This document shows positions 45,022-48,434 of a DNA stretch of 48,434 bases, one piece after another. A program made the translations under genes and the position numbers. Positions within the stretch are counted from its first letter, which is position 1; every line of letters starts with the position of its first letter. The notes below the pieces were generated by a model. It was not told the origin of the DNA. It was given only the letters and a program-made list of their open reading frames with translations, and did no database searches. This DNA comes from Lachnospiraceae bacterium AM48-27BH (GTDB lineage Bacteria > Bacillota > Clostridia > Lachnospirales > Lachnospiraceae): assembly GCA_003478355.1 (NCBI GenBank), contig QUFC01000032.1, positions 1-48,434 on the forward strand, read 5' to 3'.

Positions 45022-46473
45022 ATGAGAAAGCAGACAAAATTAGTTGCAGTTCTTTCTGCAGCATCTCTGTTAGCTATCGGCGCTTCCATGACCTCTTTCG
45101 CTAAAGGCTGGACTGAGGAGAATGGCGAGTGGGTTTACTTAGATAGCGACGGCGAGAGAGTAAGCCAGGAGTGGAAAAAATCCGGTTCTAACTACTACTG
45201 GTTAGACGAGAACGGTGTTATGGCTACAAGCCAGATCGTTGATGATGATGATAATACCTACTATGTAAATGAGTATGGTGTTAGAGCTAAAAATCAGTGG
45301 ATCTCCGTTGAGAACGAGGATGATGCTGATGTTAACGGCGAAGAAGTAGATACTCTGTGGTACTACTTTGGTGATAACGGTAAAGCTTACAAAGCTGATA
45401 CTGATAATCTGAAAAAGAAAACTTGTCCAGACGCTACAGGTTCCAGAACATATTTCTTCGATTCCGAAGGACATATGGTAAGTGGTTGGGTTGATTATGA
45501 GAATGATACCTACTACTGTGGTACTGAGAACGAAGGTTGGGCTTATACTGGATGGCAGTATCTTGAGCCAGATGATGATCTGAATAGCAGTGATTACGAT
45601 GATCAGGAATGGTTCAACTTCAAGTCCTCTGGTAAGGCAAGAAAGAATGCTACTTGGTATAGCAAGGGCAGATACTACACATTCGATGACAATGGTGTTA
45701 TGACCAGCGATTGGTATGATCTGGCAGTTGCTTCTAATACTAACGGTGTAGCTACTGGTACTAACGGTGGTGAGAATGCTTACACATCTGAGGATGGTTC
45801 CAAGGGTACTGGCTGGGTTTACACTGAGAACGCAGCTGAGACTGATTCTTACTGGTACTATCTGGTAAGCTTCAAAGATGCTAACGGTATTGTTCGTAAT
45901 ATTCCATTCAACTCTCAGTCTGGCGATGACATGATGAGAGCAAAAGTTATCAAGGGCAAGACTTATATCTTCAATGCCGATGGTACAATGGAAGATGGCC
46001 GTGTAATCCTGGGTTATAATACTCCAAATGATTACAAGGGTGGTGCAGTTTCCAAGGCGCTGACTGCTGGTGTTTACTACTTCAACGAGTCTGATGGTTC
46101 TTCCAATGGTCAGATGGTAACTGGTAAGACTACTGTTACTAAAGATGGTGAAGATTACTACTACTACTTCGATAAGACTACAGGTCGCGCTGTTACTGAT
46201 ATCGTTAAAGACGGTGTTGTATATGGCCATGACGGTGAGAGAATCGATGCTGAGGATGGCAACACCAACGCAATCGTAACTCTTGATCATGATACTTACT
46301 ACAACAAGAAAGTTAACGGTACAACTTGCGAGTACATCAAAGCTGGTAGCCGTGTTATCGTAAGCTCTACTGGTAAACTGAGAACTTCCGGTACTGTTAA
46401 AGTTGACGGTGTTAAGTGCCAGGTAAATGCATCTGCTGATGGTAACTGGAACGTTGCTGAGGATGTTGAGTAA
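45022..46473 (+). CDS. Secreted choline-binding-repeat protein (CBP1)
   Basis: 483 residues with a signal peptide (KLVAVLSAASLLAIGASMTSFA, cleavage near residue 27) and cell-wall-binding repeats of GW/WYY type through most of the length, spaced by acidic, Asp-rich segments (IVDDDDNTYYVNEYG). The last ~70 residues form a non-repeat end domain (VIVSSTGKLRTSGTVKVDGVK) shared with the two fragments downstream. No enzyme domain is recognised. AAAGGAG precedes the start. It is ended by a strong terminator. Likely a phosphocholine-bound surface protein. Confidence 0.88.
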   Translation: MRKQTKLVAVLSAASLLAIGASMTSFAKGWTEENGEWVYLDSDGERVSQEWKKSGSNYYWLDENGVMATSQIVDDDDNTYYVNEYGVRAKNQWISVENEDDADVNGEEVDTLWYYFGDNGKAYKADTDNLKKKTCPDATGSRTYFFDSEGHMVSGWVDYENDTYYCGTENEGWAYTGWQYLEPDDDLNSSDYDDQEWFNFKSSGKARKNATWYSKGRYYTFDDNGVMTSDWYDLAVASNTNGVATGTNGGENAYTSEDGSKGTGWVYTENAAETDSYWYYLVSFKDANGIVRNIPFNSQSGDDMMRAKVIKGKTYIFNADGTMEDGRVILGYNTPNDYKGGAVSKALTAGVYYFNESDGSSNGQMVTGKTTVTKDGEDYYYYFDKTTGRAVTDIVKDGVVYGHDGERIDAEDGNTNAIVTLDHDTYYNKKVNGTTCEYIKAGSRVIVSSTGKLRTSGTVKVDGVKCQVNASADGNWNVAEDVE

Positions 46474-46495
46474 TTAATTTTTTCAACTACAGTAG

Positions 46496-46531
46496 AAAAG
46501 AGCATTGCAGGAAAACCTGCAATGCTCTTTT
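46496..46531 (+). terminator. Terminator of CBP1
   Basis: Perfect 16-bp stem AAAAGAGCATTGCAGG (46496-46511) with 46516-46531, AAAA loop, T-tract at its end. Confidence 0.92.
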
Positions 46532-46540
46532 TGCATATAA

Positions 46541-47862
46541 GTAAATAATACCTACTATGTAAATGAGTATGGTGTTAGAGCTAAAAATCAGTGGGTTTCC
46601 GTTGAGAACGAGAACAGCGAAGATGTTAACGGTGAAGAAGTTGACACACTGTGGTACTATTTTGGCGATAATGGTAAAGCATATAAAGCAACTGCTGAAG
46701 ATGGCGATGACAAGAGAAAGAAAACTTGCCCAGATGCTACTGGTTCCAGAACATACTTCTTTGATTCCAATGGTCGTATGTTAAGCGGTTGGGTTGAAAA
46801 AGAAGGCGAACTGTACTACTGTGGTACTGAGAATGAAGGTTGGGCATATACTGGATGGCAGTATCTTGAGCCTGATGAGGATATCATGAGCGGTGATTAT
46901 GATGATCAGGAGTGGTTCAACTTCAAGTCTTCTGGTAAAGCACGTAAGGCAGCAGCAGGAAAAACAATAGATTGGTATTCCAAGGGAAGATACTATACAT
47001 TTAATGAGTATGGTATTATGACTAGCGATTGGTATGGCTTAGCTGTTAGCGGTGTTGCTACTGATAGCATTGCAACAAGCAATAATGCAAGTAAGAATGC
47101 ATATACTAGTGAAGATGGTTCTAAGGGAACTGGTTGGATTTATACCGAGAATGCAGCTGAGTCTGATTCTTATTGGTATTATCTTGTAAGCGTTAAATCT
47201 ACAGATGGAAAGAACACTTACAGAAATATTCCATTCAACTCTCAGTCTGGTGATGAAGCTTGGAGAGCAAAAACTATTAAGGGTAAAACTTATATCTTCA
47301 ATAGCAATGGTGAAATGGAAGATGGCTTAGTTATCCTTGGTAACGATGGCAATGGTACTACTGGTAAGACAAACGTTTATGATGCAAATGGAGATGCAAC
47401 ATTCGATAACAAGGGTGGTGCTGTTTCCAAAGCAATGGCAGATGGCGTTTACTACTTTAACGAGGGTAATGGTTCTGTAAATGGTCAGATGGTAACTGGT
47501 AAGACTACTGTTACTAAAGATGGTGAGAATCGTTACTACTATTTTGACAAGAAGACTGGTCGTGCTATCGATAACGAAGTTAAAGATGGTATCGTTTACG
47601 GTGCTGATGGCCAGCGTGTAGCAGCAGATGATGGAACTCTAATGAAGTAGTTGAAGTTACAAATGACACTCTGTATAAGAATGAATATATTGCTGCTAAC
47701 TCTAATATCATTGTAAGTTCTGCAGGCAAACTGAGAACTTCTGGTACTGTTAAGGTTGATGGTGTTTACTGGGATGTTAAAAAAGTAGATACTGGACGTA
47801 CTATTGATGGTAAGAAAGTTTATACTTGGGATGTTTCTTACAATGTCAAGAAAAATGACTAA
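46541..47862 (+). pseudogene. Choline-binding-repeat protein lacking its 5' end (CBP2)
   Basis: From 46547 the sequence is a near-copy of CBP1 beginning at NTYYVNEYGVRAKNQW; the signal peptide, start codon and promoter are missing, since an in-frame stop lies at 46538-46540 and only the CBP1 terminator precedes it. The first in-frame ATG is 46778. The frame also breaks at AA 47635-47636; one more A restores DDGNSNEVVEVTNDTLYKNEY and the common end domain (SSAGKLRTSGTVKVDGV) to the stop at 47862. Either a deletion fused it to the CBP1 end or near-identical tandem genes were misassembled. Confidence 0.78.
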
Positions 47863-47888
47863 TTAAAAGTTTATTTAATTACAAAAAG

Positions 47889-47918
47889 GCGGTGCAGATT
47901 TTTCTGCACCGCTTTTTT
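47889..47918. terminator. Bidirectional terminator between CBP2 and CBP3
   Basis: 10-bp stem GCGGTGCAGA (47889-47898 region) / TCTGCACCGC (47903-47912), TTTT loop, flanked by A5 on the left and T6 on the right, serving the converging genes. Confidence 0.85.
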
Positions 47919-47929
47919 ACTGTTAAAAA

Positions 47930-48328
47930 TTACTGATTGTTAGACTCGGTAACTGTCCAAGTAGCATCCTCTTTAGTATTAGAATGAATATCATACTTAA
48001 CACCATCTACTTTAACGGAACCAGAAGTTCTCAGTTTACCTGTAGAGCTTACGATAATCACAGAATCCTTCAGAATCTTATGACCATTGTAGGTAATGTC
48101 CTCAGTAACGATATATTTAGCATTTGTATTACCATCCTCAGCATCAACTCTATCGCCTTCTGGACCATATACAACACCATCTTTAACTGTGTTCTTCAGA
48201 GCAACACCAAGCTTCTTGTCAAAATAGTAGTTGTAGATCTCACCATCATCCTCAACAGTAGTCTTGCCAGTTACCATCTGACCCTGAGCAGAACCACTGG
48301 TCTCTGTAAAGTAGTAATAACCAGCGAG
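47930..48328 (-). pseudogene. Choline-binding-repeat protein C-terminal fragment (CBP3), cut by IS
   Basis: Minus-strand frame encoding about 130 residues homologous to the end of CBP1: AGYYYFTETSGSAQGQMVTGKTTV, the YNYYFDKKLG repeat, VKDGVVYGPEGDRVDAEDGNTNA and SSTGKLRTSGSVKVDGVK, stop at 47930-47932. Upstream (above about 48328) similarity stops and IS256-like sequence begins, so the N-terminal part is separated or lost. An ATG at 48277 is internal to the repeat domain and not a native start. Confidence 0.78.
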
Positions 48329-48434
48329 CCTATGAAACTTTTTCTGTAAAATAACCTAAGTAAGGTCCTTCTATGATACAATAAATATCATTAGGAGGGC
48401 CTTTTACTATGGCAAAACAAAAGAAACCAGTTCA
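48329..48434 (+). mobile_element. IS256-family-like element, 5' end
   Basis: The point where CBP3 homology ends marks the approximate left end (exact base uncertain). A short leader with TACAAT (48377-48382) and GGAGGG leads into a transposase start. The terminal inverted repeat cannot be checked because the other end is outside the window. Confidence 0.6.
48409..48434 (+). CDS. Putative IS256-family transposase, N-terminus only
   Basis: The frame begins MAKQKKPV and is cut by the window edge after eight full codons. The KKPV opening after a strong AGGAGGG resembles, from memory, the start of clostridial IS256-type transposases (M-A-x-K-K-P-V-H...). Too short for proof. Confidence 0.5.

Noticed and set aside
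45202..46290. Long minus-strand frame (362 codons) opposite CBP1
   Set aside because: It is antisense to a clear secreted protein, arises from biased codon use, has no ribosome site and no recognisable motif.

Overview
The window looks like chromosomal DNA of a Lachnospiraceae-type Firmicute (clostridial cluster XIVa). The signs are strong GGAGG ribosome sites, TTGNNN-N17-TATACT promoters, the rho-rpmE-yqhQ-prmC-prfA order, a class B sortase, choline-binding-repeat proteins and a clostridial TnpB element. No rRNA or tRNA gene was seen.

Layout. 1-1.3 kb: 3' part of an IS200/IS605-type tnpB element with its guide-RNA end, lying in the remnant of an AAA-ATPase/PD-(D/E)XK gene. 1.5-4.3 kb: GH51 arabinofuranosidase and an MFS transporter. 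4.3-6.0 kb (minus): a polyprenyl-phosphate-type GT2 and a CxxCxxCC protein. 6.2-20.4 kb: a large surface-glycan locus with the four genes for GDP-D-glycero-D-manno-heptose (hddC, hddA, gmhB, gmhA), a GT2, three polytopic GT-C-like membrane proteins, the CDP-3,6-dideoxyhexose genes rfbF-rfbG-rfbH, a LicD protein and a GtrB-like GT2. 20.5-30.2 kb: XRE regulator, pyrC, HIT protein, ABC-F ATPase, AraC regulator, HAD phosphatase, GH3 enzyme, polysaccharide deacetylase, rarA. 30.4-39.3 kb: rho with a long disordered insert, rpmE, yqhQ, prmC, prfA, a DUF362 ferredoxin-like protein, srtB, glmM. 39.3-41.3 kb: leuA behind an unexplained structured leader. 41.4-48.4 kb: choline-binding-repeat proteins around a winged-helix/LicC/LicA fusion, ending in a choline-binding gene cut by an IS256-like element.

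How the genes fit together. LicC-LicA (activate choline), LicD (transfers phosphocholine or a related group) and several choline-binding-repeat proteins form a plausible phosphocholine surface system. The heptose and dideoxyhexose genes supply unusual sugars, and the GtrB-like plus GT-C-like proteins could add them outside the membrane.

Two features stand out. First, a modular, covarying hairpin repeat family (BOX-like) occurs at 17.66, 36.92 and 41.37 kb; two copies share the T-tract of a gene terminator and one lies in frame inside a gene. Second, all eight frameshifts in otherwise intact genes fit the loss of one base at or beside a homopolymer, which points to sequencing error rather than gene decay.
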